From Ruminococcaceae bacterium AB4001 (GTDB taxonomy: Bacteria; Bacillota; Clostridia; Saccharofermentanales; Saccharofermentanaceae), in assembly GCA_000621765.1 (NCBI GenBank), contig JHXJ01000008.1, forward strand, positions 61,305 through 125,304: DNA of 64,000 nucleotides. Direction: 5' to 3'. The translations under genes were made by a program, and so were the position numbers. The notes under the pieces are model-generated. The model worked only from the letters and a program-made list of their open reading frames with translations, ran no database searches and was not told where the DNA came from. Shown piece by piece: positions 44,323-52,620 of this stretch. The stretch's first letter is position 1. Every line of letters starts with the position of its first letter.

Positions 44323-46086
44323 ATGAAGACTAAGAAAATCGTTTCATTGGTCCTTGCATCAATGCTGGCGGTATCATCTTTTGCTGCATGCTCCAACGGC
44401 GACCCTGGCGCTACTGACGCTACAACAGGTGCTACCGGTGACACACAGGCAACAGATGCTCAGAAGGAAATCGTTGATTTCACAATGTTTGCTGCTATGG
44501 CAGGCAAAGAGAAGGATGCGAACAATGACATCATGGAGATCATCGCCCAGAAGACTGGTGTCCGTGTAAAGGAAACATGGCTCACAGGTCAGAGCGCAGG
44601 CGAAGCTATCGGATCCATCATTGCTTCAGGTAAGTTGCCTGATCTTATTGATGGTGGCGACGGTTCCGTCACTCTCTATGAGAATGGTTTGCTTGTAGCT
44701 TGGGATGACTATCTTGAGAAGTATCCTAACCTCAAGGAAATGTACACAGACGAAGAGTGGGATAAGTTCCGTATGGACGACGGCCACATTTATTGGGCTA
44801 ACGTTTTCGGTAACTCCTATCAGTACAACACAGCAACAGGCCACAACGGCGAGGCTTTCTGGATTCAGAACCGCGTTCTTGAGTGGGACGGCTATCCGAA
44901 GATCGAGACTCTTGATCAGTACTTTGATCTCCTCGAGAGATATGCAAAGGCTAACCCTGAGCTTCCTGATGGCACACCTGTAATTCCTTACACATGTCTC
45001 TGCGAAGACTGGAAGTATTACTGCCTTGAGAACGCTCCTATGTTCCTCGATGGTTATCCGAACGATGGTTGCTGCATCGTTAACATCGACGCAGGCATGG
45101 ACAAGCCTAAGGTTGTTGACTACAACACAACTGATACAGCTAAGATGTATTTCAAGAAGTTGAACGAGCAGTATGCTAAGGGCAACATCGATCCTGACTT
45201 CGCTACACAGACATACGACGAGTATATTGCTAAGCTTTCTACAGGTCGTGTACTTGGTCTCTGCGATCAGTATTGGGATTTCGCTTACAGCATCATGGGA
45301 CCTTTCGCTTCTCCTCTCGCAGCTACAGATGGCACAGAGTTCCGTCTTGATGAGCTTGGTTGCGACTACGTACCTCTCGGCCTTACAGCTAAGGCTGGTA
45401 TGGCACAGCAGTGGCACTCTTATGACGACGAGCTCAACCAGTCTTCTGGTTGCGCAGTTACAACAAGCTGCAAGGATCCTGATCTCGCATTTGCATTCTT
45501 AAGCGCACTCCTCGATCAGGACATCCACGATCTCCGTTTCTGGGGTATCGAAGGTGTTGACTATCTCGTAGACGAGAATGGTCTCTACTACAGAACAGAA
45601 GAGATGAGAGAGAACTGGAAGAGCGACAGCTACAAGGCTAAGCATACTTGCGAATATTCTTACTGCCCTCAGTGGATGGGTATGAGCAAGGATGGTATCA
45701 ACCGTATGCAGCCTGGCGAGCAGCCTTCAGAGTTCATCGAAGGTCTCGCAGCACCTCTTAGAAAGTGCTTCGAAGCTTATGGCGTTGGCACATACGCTGA
45801 ATTCATCGGATCCGAGATCGTTGTAAACGCTCCTTGGTATCCTCTCTGGTCTTGGTCTAACAACATCTCATCTGACACTCCTGGCGGAATCGCTTGGAAG
45901 AAGATGGGCGAGACAAAGCACCTCTGGCTGCCTACAGTTGTTATGAGTAAGGACTTCGAGTCAGACTGGAATTCTTATCAGGCTGCATATGCTGAGTGCG
46001 ATCCTCAGGCATTCCTTGATGAGGCTCAGGCTGAAGTCAATGCAAGACTTGCTACAGCTCAGTCCTACGGCTGGACCCCTAACTGA
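44323..46086 (+). CDS. extracellular sugar-binding lipoprotein of an ABC transporter
   Basis: 587 residues. Signal peptide with lipobox AVSSFAAC; Cys23 would be lipid-anchored, followed by a Thr/Ala/Asp-rich linker. The rest fits the large solute-binding family of LplA/YtcQ type (QKTGVRVKETWL, LPDLIDGGDG). It captures oligosaccharide outside the membrane for the two permeases that follow. Codon use is strongly biased toward the same codons as the ribosomal genes, which suggests very high expression. GGGAGG precedes the ATG. The exact sugar cannot be read from sequence. Confidence 0.92.
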   Translation: MKTKKIVSLVLASMLAVSSFAACSNGDPGATDATTGATGDTQATDAQKEIVDFTMFAAMAGKEKDANNDIMEIIAQKTGVRVKETWLTGQSAGEAIGSIIASGKLPDLIDGGDGSVTLYENGLLVAWDDYLEKYPNLKEMYTDEEWDKFRMDDGHIYWANVFGNSYQYNTATGHNGEAFWIQNRVLEWDGYPKIETLDQYFDLLERYAKANPELPDGTPVIPYTCLCEDWKYYCLENAPMFLDGYPNDGCCIVNIDAGMDKPKVVDYNTTDTAKMYFKKLNEQYAKGNIDPDFATQTYDEYIAKLSTGRVLGLCDQYWDFAYSIMGPFASPLAATDGTEFRLDELGCDYVPLGLTAKAGMAQQWHSYDDELNQSSGCAVTTSCKDPDLAFAFLSALLDQDIHDLRFWGIEGVDYLVDENGLYYRTEEMRENWKSDSYKAKHTCEYSYCPQWMGMSKDGINRMQPGEQPSEFIEGLAAPLRKCFEAYGVGTYAEFIGSEIVVNAPWYPLWSWSNNISSDTPGGIAWKKMGETKHLWLPTVVMSKDFESDWNSYQAAYAECDPQAFLDEAQAEVNARLATAQSYGWTPN

Positions 46087-46113
46087 GTTTAAGCAAACGA
46101 ATAATTAACTGAT

Positions 46114-46158
46114 GTGGTGGCGACCATGGGAAAAGCAACTATGGTTGCCACCACTTTT
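46114..46158 (+). terminator. hairpin with short T run between binding protein and permease genes
   Basis: GTGGTGGC (46114-46121) with GCCACCAC (46147-46154) plus ACCAT/ATGGT, then TTTTAT. Probably a partial terminator or 3' stabiliser that lets the binding protein be made in excess over the permeases. Confidence 0.75.
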
Positions 46159-46174
46159 ATAGGAGTGGCTTAAC

Positions 46175-47143
46175 ATGGAGATTTCGACTTCTCGATCGAA
46201 GAAAAAGAAAGAAATTGATATCAACAAACCCCAGTTCACTGTCAAAGAGTTTAAAAGGCAGTGGATACTTGTTGCGATCAGCGTTGTTTATGTCCTTTAC
46301 GGACTGCTTTTCTACTATCTGCCTCTCGTAGGCTGGATCATTGCTTTTCAGGACTTCAAGTACAATAAAGGTATTTCCGGCTCAAAGTGGGTCGGCTTTA
46401 AGAAATTCCAGTTCCTGTTCAGCGACAAAACGTTCCTGTTAGTTATCAGAAACACATTCTGCATGGGTGCTCTCAACCTTATTTTCAGCACCATTGTTGC
46501 AATCGCATTCGCTATCCTCTTGAATGAGGTCAGAAATAAGTATTTTAAGAAGTCTATTCAGACTATTTCATATCTTCCGCACTTCCTTTCATGGATCATC
46601 GTTGTAGCCATCGTTTCCGATGCGCTTTCATCAACAGGTATCATCAATGACCTTCTTATGAGATTACACATCATTGATACTCCTTATCCGTTCCGTGCCA
46701 AGGAAGCATGGTTCTGGCCAATCGTTGTATTAAGTAACCTTTGGAAAGAAACCGGATGGAATGCAATCATCTATCTTGCGGCAATTACCTCTATCGACCC
46801 TTGTCTTTACGAGTCAGCTGCAATCGATGGCGCAGGACGTTTCCAGAAGATGCGTTATGTAACTCTTCCGGGTCTCCGTCCTACAATCATGATCCTCTTG
46901 CTCATGAACATGGGTAACGTACTTAATGCAGGCTTCGAGATTCAGTACTTGCTCGGTAACGGACTTGTACAGAACTTCTCCAGAACGATCGACATCTATA
47001 TCCTTGACTGGGCACTTGATGCACGTAACCTGGACTACTCACTCGGTACTGCAGCCGGTATCTTTAAGACCGTGGTTTCAATGACGTTCATTGTTGTTTC
47101 CAACTACATCGCCAAGAAGAGGGGCGATGAACGGTTGTTCTAA
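46175..47143 (+). CDS. sugar ABC transporter permease, LplB type
   Basis: 322 residues with six membrane segments. The EAA loop reads YESAAIDGAGRFQKMRYVTLPGLRPT near 207-232 and contacts the ATPase. The N-terminal ~25 residues are lysine-rich. Belongs to the permease class that works with LplA-like binding proteins. Followed by the second permease after 13 bases. Confidence 0.93.
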   Translation: MEISTSRSKKKKEIDINKPQFTVKEFKRQWILVAISVVYVLYGLLFYYLPLVGWIIAFQDFKYNKGISGSKWVGFKKFQFLFSDKTFLLVIRNTFCMGALNLIFSTIVAIAFAILLNEVRNKYFKKSIQTISYLPHFLSWIIVVAIVSDALSSTGIINDLLMRLHIIDTPYPFRAKEAWFWPIVVLSNLWKETGWNAIIYLAAITSIDPCLYESAAIDGAGRFQKMRYVTLPGLRPTIMILLLMNMGNVLNAGFEIQYLLGNGLVQNFSRTIDIYILDWALDARNLDYSLGTAAGIFKTVVSMTFIVVSNYIAKKRGDERLF

Positions 47144-47156
47144 AGGAAAGGGGTGA

Positions 47157-48098
47157 ATGATCATGGCAGATATACAACAGATTTCATTAGACAAAATTAA
47201 ACATAAGAAGAAGATGGCTACGGAAGACCTCATCTTTATGATCTTCAATACATTGTTCCTTGTATTGTTTGCAGTCGTAACGCTCTATCCGGTTCTTAAC
47301 ACGTTAGCTATTTCCTTCAACGAAGGTAATGACGCCGTAAGAGGCGGAATCTATCTCCTTCCCCGTAAGTGGTCATGGAGAAACTATGAGGAGATCCTTT
47401 TTGAGAGACCCGGTATCCGCGTTGGTGCGAAGATCACAGTCCTCAGAACGATCGTAGGTACTCTTACTTCATTGGCAGCAAATGCCTTGCTCTCTTACAT
47501 CCTGAGCCGTAAGAAGTTCCTCTTCAAATCAGGCCTTTCACTGTTCTGGGTCATCACAATGTATGCTTCAGGCGGTATGATCCCTGTATTGATCCTCTTC
47601 AGATACCTTCACCTCACATCCAGCTTCTGGGTATACGTTATCCCTGGTATGGTTAGTGCTTTTAACGTAATGGTTATGAGAACATACATGCTCGGTATTC
47701 CGGATTCCCTTGAAGAAGCTGCTCAGCTTGAGGGTGCAGGCTACATGAGAGTATTCGTAAGCATTATTACTCCGTTGTGTAAACCGGTTTATGCTACGAT
47801 CGCTCTGTTCGTTGCCGTATACCACTGGAACTCATGGTTTGACGCAATGCTGTACAACAGATTCGACCCGCAGTACACGACGCTCCAGTACGAGCTCATG
47901 AAACTGCTCGACTCCGTATCTGCTACAACCGGTGCTACATCCGGAGCTTCTATGACAGCTGCTACAGCAAATACGATCACACCTGTCACGGTAAGAGCTG
48001 CTGCTTCGATAGCAACGATGGCACCTATCATCGCTCTCTATCCTTTCCTGCAGAGATACTTCGTTACCGGTCTCACAATCGGTGGTGTTAAGGAATAA
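47157..48098 (+). CDS. sugar ABC transporter permease, LplC/YtcP type
   Basis: 313 residues, six membrane segments. EAA loop: LEEAAQLEGAGYMRVFVSIITPLCKP. An alternative ATG at 47163 has better spacing to the AAAGGGG ribosome binding site than the one at 47157; either gives essentially the same protein. No ATPase gene follows, so the channel must use an ATPase encoded elsewhere. Confidence 0.92.
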   Translation: MIMADIQQISLDKIKHKKKMATEDLIFMIFNTLFLVLFAVVTLYPVLNTLAISFNEGNDAVRGGIYLLPRKWSWRNYEEILFERPGIRVGAKITVLRTIVGTLTSLAANALLSYILSRKKFLFKSGLSLFWVITMYASGGMIPVLILFRYLHLTSSFWVYVIPGMVSAFNVMVMRTYMLGIPDSLEEAAQLEGAGYMRVFVSIITPLCKPVYATIALFVAVYHWNSWFDAMLYNRFDPQYTTLQYELMKLLDSVSATTGATSGASMTAATANTITPVTVRAAASIATMAPIIALYPFLQRYFVTGLTIGGVKE

Positions 48099-48125
48099 TC
48101 CTTAAAGTACAAAACGTACATAACG

Positions 48126-48160
48126 CGGGGCTGCTCTTAAGTCGGGGCAGCCCCGATTTA
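48126..48160 (+). terminator. probable terminator after the permease genes
   Basis: CGGGGCTGC (48126-48134) with GCAGCCCCG (48147-48155), then ATTTAT; the T run is poor. Confidence 0.6.
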
Positions 48161-48161
48161 T

Positions 48162-48269
48162 GGTATCAGCAGTTTTTGATAATATGCTGATACCTGAAAT
48201 AATAGGGAATAACATAGAATACTGTTGTAAAATAAATAAGCCGTTTCCGGAGGTAACCGGACTTACGGC
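48162..48269 (+). promoter_or_regulatory. promoter and hairpin leader region upstream of the yesL-like gene
   Basis: GGTATCAGCA (48162-48171) and TGCTGATACC (48185-48194) are perfect 10-base arms. Downstream, GCCGT (48240-48244) with ACGGC (48265-48269) encloses CCGG/CCGG. A possible promoter is TTGATA (about 48176-48181) with TAATAG 18 bases on. The ribosome binding site before the ATG is weak. Confidence 0.4.
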
Positions 48270-48301
48270 CCGAAAAACATAACTTAGGCAGCAATTTATC
48301 A

Positions 48302-49807
48302 ATGAATATATTAAAACCAGACAGCCCGGTAATGAACTTCATCAGCACGATTGCGGATCTCGTTATCCTCGATCTGCTCTTTATACTCTGCAGTATCCCG
48401 ATCTTTACTATTGGTGCTGCATACTCGGCGAAGTACTATGTAGCAATGAAGAAGATCAGGGGAGAAGACTCAGGCACTATCGTCCCGTTCTTTAAAGCAT
48501 TCAAACAGAATTTTAAGCAGTCTACTGTCGTATGGCTGATAATGGTAGCCGTTATCGCGCTCATCATCGTGGACTGGCGATGGATCTTATATACAGGCTG
48601 GGCTGAAACGGCTCTGATTTATAAGATTGGCATTATCGCTTTCAGCATTTTCGCATTCCTGATGACTATCACGCTCTTTCCGACGATCGCAAGGTATGAG
48701 ATGAAGACCACGGAACTTTTCAAGGCTGCTTTGATCTTCGTTATCATCAAGTTCATACCGCTTATACTGATCTCGGCTCTCATGATCGGTTCAGTTATCG
48801 CATGCCTCTGGTATGCTCAGTGGTTCCCGCTGATATACGTATTTACTTCGACAACAATCACATACTTCCTTTGTATCGTATTCATAAAGCAGTTCGACAA
48901 ACTCGAGAAGAGCCAGGCGGAAAAACTTAAGGCTTTGAAGGAATCCGTCGAGTATGATCCCGAACTTGATGCTGCAGGCAATATCTCTCTGGCAAGCTCC
49001 AAGAAAGAAGTCAAGGAGATGGAAGAGGAATTAAACAAGCCTGAAGCGCCCGTTGTTGATAAGTCCGGAAACAAGTTCACGAGATTTCTCAGGGAAGAAA
49101 AAGAGAAACTTTCCCACCTTACCGCAAAGCAGAAGGCAGGATATCTTGCCCAGTACTATCTGCCGGGAACGATCCTCATAATTCTTTTCGTTGCAGCCGT
49201 CGTATGGTACGGCCATGATATCTACAAGGCAAACTTAAGGGTCATCAGCGGAGGACAGATAAACTGTCAGGTTTCTGATGCCGGCCGCGAATATGCGACT
49301 GACGGTTTCCTTGCATGGGGCGGATATAAAAAGATCCAGACTGCTGTCCTCGCCGACAACAAGGATCTTGATTTCACCAGCGAATTTGAGTATGAGCAGA
49401 AATACCTGGATGTAGCTTTCAGGGCATCGATCCTGACAGGAACGTATGACTACATGATAATGAGGGAAGATGCGGTTTACGCATATTCAACGCCCGATTA
49501 TTTCCAGGATATGTCCCAGCTCGTCAACATGGATAATTTCTCCGCAGATGATTTCTATTACTATGAAGCTACTCCGGAGGAGAAGGCAAGAAACTCAGAG
49601 GGCGTATCTTTCAGGGAACTCTTTAACGGTGCAAGCAGTGACGATGACGGTCCGGTTCCACTCGCATTAAAGCTCACCGATGAGGTAGAGGAAAAACTCG
49701 GTCTGGATACACAGTACGATTATTACATCGCATTTGCCTATGCTACCAAAGCTTCCGGCAACAATGACTACGTGAAGTTTATCGAATATCTCTTCGGCAA
49801 GTGCTGA
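48302..49807 (+). CDS. YesL-like (DUF624) membrane protein with an extra extracytoplasmic domain
   Basis: 501 residues; YesL proteins are usually a little over 200. Residues 1-200 are the DUF624 part with about five membrane segments (FILCSIPIFTIGAAYSAKYYVAMKKIRG is typical). Then a charged, coiled-coil-like linker (200-285), another membrane segment (286-303), and about 195 residues outside. That last part has a secondary-structure flavour of a solute-binding protein lobe (LTGTYDYMIMREDAVYAY, YFQDMSQLVNMD), but this is only an impression. The gene sits with a sugar transporter and YesMN-like kinase/regulator, as yesL does in Bacillus. Confidence 0.8.
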   Translation: MNILKPDSPVMNFISTIADLVILDLLFILCSIPIFTIGAAYSAKYYVAMKKIRGEDSGTIVPFFKAFKQNFKQSTVVWLIMVAVIALIIVDWRWILYTGWAETALIYKIGIIAFSIFAFLMTITLFPTIARYEMKTTELFKAALIFVIIKFIPLILISALMIGSVIACLWYAQWFPLIYVFTSTTITYFLCIVFIKQFDKLEKSQAEKLKALKESVEYDPELDAAGNISLASSKKEVKEMEEELNKPEAPVVDKSGNKFTRFLREEKEKLSHLTAKQKAGYLAQYYLPGTILIILFVAAVVWYGHDIYKANLRVISGGQINCQVSDAGREYATDGFLAWGGYKKIQTAVLADNKDLDFTSEFEYEQKYLDVAFRASILTGTYDYMIMREDAVYAYSTPDYFQDMSQLVNMDNFSADDFYYYEATPEEKARNSEGVSFRELFNGASSDDDGPVPLALKLTDEVEEKLGLDTQYDYYIAFAYATKASGNNDYVKFIEYLFGKC

Positions 49808-49814
49808 TGTCTGC

Positions 49815-49843
49815 TTGACAATAGTCACACGCCCTAATATAAT
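49815..49843 (+). promoter_or_regulatory. consensus promoter of the rpmH operon
   Basis: TTGACA (49815-49820), 17 bases, TATAAT (49838-49843): a perfect sigma-A consensus with ideal spacing. The leader to rpmH is about 85 nt and contains a small CCGC/GCGG hairpin. Confidence 0.9.
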
Positions 49844-49934
49844 TTTCAGGTTATATTAAAATTGTCTTATTATGCGCTGCCGCTAAAAATGCGGGTGTGC
49901 AACTGAGAAAAAGCAATTTCGGAGGATTATATTT

Positions 49935-50072
49935 ATGGCAAAGATGACTTTTCAGCCTAAGAAAAGACAGAGAGCAAAGGTTCACGGCTTCAGAGCAAGA
50001 ATGGAGACAGCTAACGGCCGCAAGGTTCTTGCAGCAAGAAGAGCCAAGGGCAGAAAGAGAATTGCAGTCTGA
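49935..50072 (+). CDS. rpmH: 50S ribosomal protein L34
   Basis: 45 residues, the usual size. [21 protein letters not shown] and the ending [11 protein letters not shown] are diagnostic. TCGGAGGA precedes the ATG. In most Firmicutes rpmH lies beside dnaA and the origin; here the upstream neighbour is the sugar locus instead. Confidence 0.97.
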   Translation: MAKMTFQPKKRQRAKVHGFRARMETANGRKVLAARRAKGRKRIAV

Positions 50073-50099
50073 TTTTAGAACTGCAGTCGCAATCTCGCT

Positions 50100-50477
50100 T
50101 TGAAATCGGTAGCGCTCAGATTCAATTTTGAATTTAACAGGGTTTACCGGTATGGGAAATTCGCAACCGGCAGATACCTGTCGGTTCATGTGCTTAAAAG
50201 ACGGGAAGGAACCACGCAGAGCGGCTATAAGGTTGATCCGGCATTAAGACGCACGGGCTTTTGTGCAAACAAGAAAGAGCTTGGCGCAGTCGGAAGGAAC
50301 CGTGCAAGACGCCTGCTGAGGGAATCATACAGACAGTTGGAAGACAGACTTCCTGAAGGGTATGATTACGTTTTCACACTGAAGTCCAAGGGAGGGATCC
50401 CTGAATTCCCGGATTTGTGCGCAGATATGGGGAAATGCCTTGCAAGGCTCGATCTTTTGGGTGGTGAATCCGTATGA
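50100..50477 (+). CDS. rnpA: ribonuclease P protein component
   Basis: 125 residues. [25 protein letters not shown] and the RNR-type motif [23 protein letters not shown] are diagnostic. It assists the catalytic RNA in cutting tRNA 5' leaders. The only plausible start is TTG at 50100, with no clear ribosome binding site; an upstream in-frame stop lies 27 bases before it. It overlaps yidD by ATGA. Confidence 0.93.
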   Translation: MKSVALRFNFEFNRVYRYGKFATGRYLSVHVLKRREGTTQSGYKVDPALRRTGFCANKKELGAVGRNRARRLLRESYRQLEDRLPEGYDYVFTLKSKGGIPEFPDLCADMGKCLARLDLLGGESV

Positions 50478-50686
50478 TCCGCAAAGCCATAATAGGAATG
50501 GTCCGTTGGTATCAGAAACACATTTCTCCTGCTATGGGACCTCATTGCAAGTACCAGCCGACATGTTCCCAATACATGATCGATGCTGTTACTAAGTATG
50601 GTGTCATCAAAGGCGTTCTCATGGGAATATGGCGGATATTGCGATGCAATCCTTTCTCTAAAGGCGGATACGATCCCGTCAGATAA
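50474..50686 (+). CDS. yidD: membrane protein insertion efficiency factor YidD
   Basis: 70 residues. [29 protein letters not shown] and [19 protein letters not shown] are diagnostic, with the conserved cysteines. It works with YidC at the inner face of the membrane. ATGA overlap with rnpA. Confidence 0.97.
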   Translation: MIRKAIIGMVRWYQKHISPAMGPHCKYQPTCSQYMIDAVTKYGVIKGVLMGIWRILRCNPFSKGGYDPVR

Positions 50687-50721
50687 TCAAAAGCAATCAT
50701 TTAGCAAACCGGAGAACAATA

Positions 50722-51828
50722 ATGGGAGATATCATGGTTCAATTGTCGATTCTTGACCCGCTGTACACACTGTTCGGCTGGCTTACAAGAGTCTTGTTTC
50801 AATTCTTCGGTAATTATGGTTTGGCAATTATCTTCCTTACCATAATCATCAGAGGAGCCCTTATCCCGCTTAACATCAAATCACAGAAGTCCATGCTCAA
50901 GATGCAGGCTTTAAGCGGCAAGCAGGCAGAACTTCAGCGTCAGTACGGCGATGATAAAGAAGGCTATCAGGAAGCATTTATGAAGATGCAGAAGGAAAAC
51001 GGTGCAGGCGGTCTTTCCGGCTGTCTTCTGCCTTTCCTTCAGTTATTCTTTATCTGGCCTATGTACCGTATCGTAAGCGGACCCTTGATCTACCTTTCAC
51101 AGGTAAGCAAGGATAACATCACTGCAATGATCGATCTCGCTAAGAATATGGGCGATGGCGGATTACTTTCAGGAAGTGTTTCTCCTGAGATTCACATCGG
51201 TCTTATCAAGCTCCTTAACGAGAATGCACAGTTCCTTAACGAGTGTATCAACAGGGGATTCATCAAACTTGACCAGATGATCGACCTCCACTTCCTCGGA
51301 TTGGATCTTACGGTTACTCCGGCATGGAATCCTCTGGTAATCGCCAAGGATCCCGGCACATACGTCCCCATGCTCCTTATCCCTTTGATCGTTCTCATTA
51401 CAAACATCGTTGTAATGCAGCTTTCAAAGATAATGAAACCGGGCTGGAAAGAAGAGGAAGAAGCCAAGAAGAGAGCTAAGAAGAATCCTGCCATAGCAGG
51501 TCAGGCCGGTACAGGCGCAGGAAGCGCTGAAGATGTTACGGCAAATTCCATGAAGATGATGAACTGGATGATGCCTATCCTCATGCTCGTTACGACATTT
51601 ACGATGCCTGCAGCTATGGGTCTTTACTGGATCATTTCAGGACTCATGGGCATTCTCACAAGCGTAATCGTATATTTCATGTTCACGAAGCCTTATGAGA
51701 TCAAGAAGGCTGAGATAGAGGCTAAGAAGGAAGCCGTATTCAAGAAGTCCGGCAAGGCAAAGCTTGCAGGCGCTGATGCGGAAGCTGATGGTTCATCAGA
51801 TAACAACGATAAGAAAAAGAAGAATTAA
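50722..51828 (+). CDS. yidC: membrane protein insertase YidC
   Basis: 368 residues. The conserved insertase core starts near residue 30 with NYGLAIIFLTIIIRGALIPLNIKSQKS (hydrophilic-groove arginine in IIIRG) and includes five membrane segments. There is no lipoprotein signal at the N-terminus, unlike SpoIIIJ of Bacillus. The tail is lysine-rich. GGAG lies 8 bases before the ATG; an internal ATG four codons later is possible. Confidence 0.95.
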   Translation: MGDIMVQLSILDPLYTLFGWLTRVLFQFFGNYGLAIIFLTIIIRGALIPLNIKSQKSMLKMQALSGKQAELQRQYGDDKEGYQEAFMKMQKENGAGGLSGCLLPFLQLFFIWPMYRIVSGPLIYLSQVSKDNITAMIDLAKNMGDGGLLSGSVSPEIHIGLIKLLNENAQFLNECINRGFIKLDQMIDLHFLGLDLTVTPAWNPLVIAKDPGTYVPMLLIPLIVLITNIVVMQLSKIMKPGWKEEEEAKKRAKKNPAIAGQAGTGAGSAEDVTANSMKMMNWMMPILMLVTTFTMPAAMGLYWIISGLMGILTSVIVYFMFTKPYEIKKAEIEAKKEAVFKKSGKAKLAGADAEADGSSDNNDKKKKN

Positions 51829-51854
51829 TTTGGCTCGAAGGAGGCCTTGTACAT

Positions 51855-52577
51855 ATGGAAAAGACAGTTATCAAAACAGGTGCTACAGTTGATGAAGCAA
51901 TAGAGGCAGCTCTTTCCGAGCTCGGTTGTACAAAAGAACAGGCAACCATCGAGGTTGTAGAAGAAGGAACTGAAGGCGGCTTCCTCGGATTGGGAAGAAA
52001 AGACGCTGAAGTTAAGGTTACTTTCAATTCAGACGATGCAGGCGAGAGCGCTGCTCCTGCTGCAGAAGCTGATGACGATACATATTTCGGTGACGATGAG
52101 AACTTTGAAGGTGATGCAGTAAGCGAAGCTGAAGATGCAGCTGCTAACTTCGTTGCAGAGGTCCTTTCCGGAATCGGCATTCACGGCAACATGGATTCTT
52201 ACAGAGAAGACGATACGATCTACATCTCTGTAACAGGTTCTGACTGCGGTGCTGCCATCGGACGTCACGGTGAGACACTTGAAGCTATTTCCTACATGAC
52301 AAATCTCATCGCTAACAAGCACAGCGAGCAGAGAGTTCATGTTTATCTTGATGTCGGCGGATACAGAAAGCACAGAGAGCAGGTCATCAAGGGCCTCGCT
52401 GACAAGGCTGTATCCAAGGTAAGACGTTCAGGACGCAAGGTTATGATGGAAGCTATGAGCCCCGCAGAAAGAAGGATCGTTCACTCCTATCTGCAGGATG
52501 TACCCGGCGTTTCCACACACAGTGAAGGCACTGAGCCTAACAGGTGTGTAGTCGTAACTCCCGAAGAAAAGAAGTAA
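51855..52577 (+). CDS. khpB: RNA-binding protein Jag/KhpB
   Basis: 240 residues. N-terminal Jag_N domain (VIKTGATVDEAIEAALSELG, GGFLGLGRKDAEV), an acidic linker (about 58-95) that contains FGDDE at 78-82, a KH domain (GAAIGRHGETLEAISYMTNLI) and a C-terminal R3H domain (SPAERRIVHSYLQ). Binds RNA with KhpA and influences cell elongation and division in streptococci. 26 bases after yidC. Confidence 0.95.
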   Translation: MEKTVIKTGATVDEAIEAALSELGCTKEQATIEVVEEGTEGGFLGLGRKDAEVKVTFNSDDAGESAAPAAEADDDTYFGDDENFEGDAVSEAEDAAANFVAEVLSGIGIHGNMDSYREDDTIYISVTGSDCGAAIGRHGETLEAISYMTNLIANKHSEQRVHVYLDVGGYRKHREQVIKGLADKAVSKVRRSGRKVMMEAMSPAERRIVHSYLQDVPGVSTHSEGTEPNRCVVVTPEEKK

Positions 52578-52620
52578 TCAGCTTTAAGAACATTTTCAAG
52601 ACATCAGCAGGCTTTTCACG

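Noticed and set aside
44626..45417. Minus-strand reading frame of 263 codons inside the binding-protein gene
   Set aside because: Antisense to a highly codon-biased gene; no ribosome binding site and no recognisable domain.
49808..49934. Replication origin upstream of rpmH
   Set aside because: No cluster of DnaA boxes and no dnaA gene; the stretch is explained by a consensus promoter and leader.
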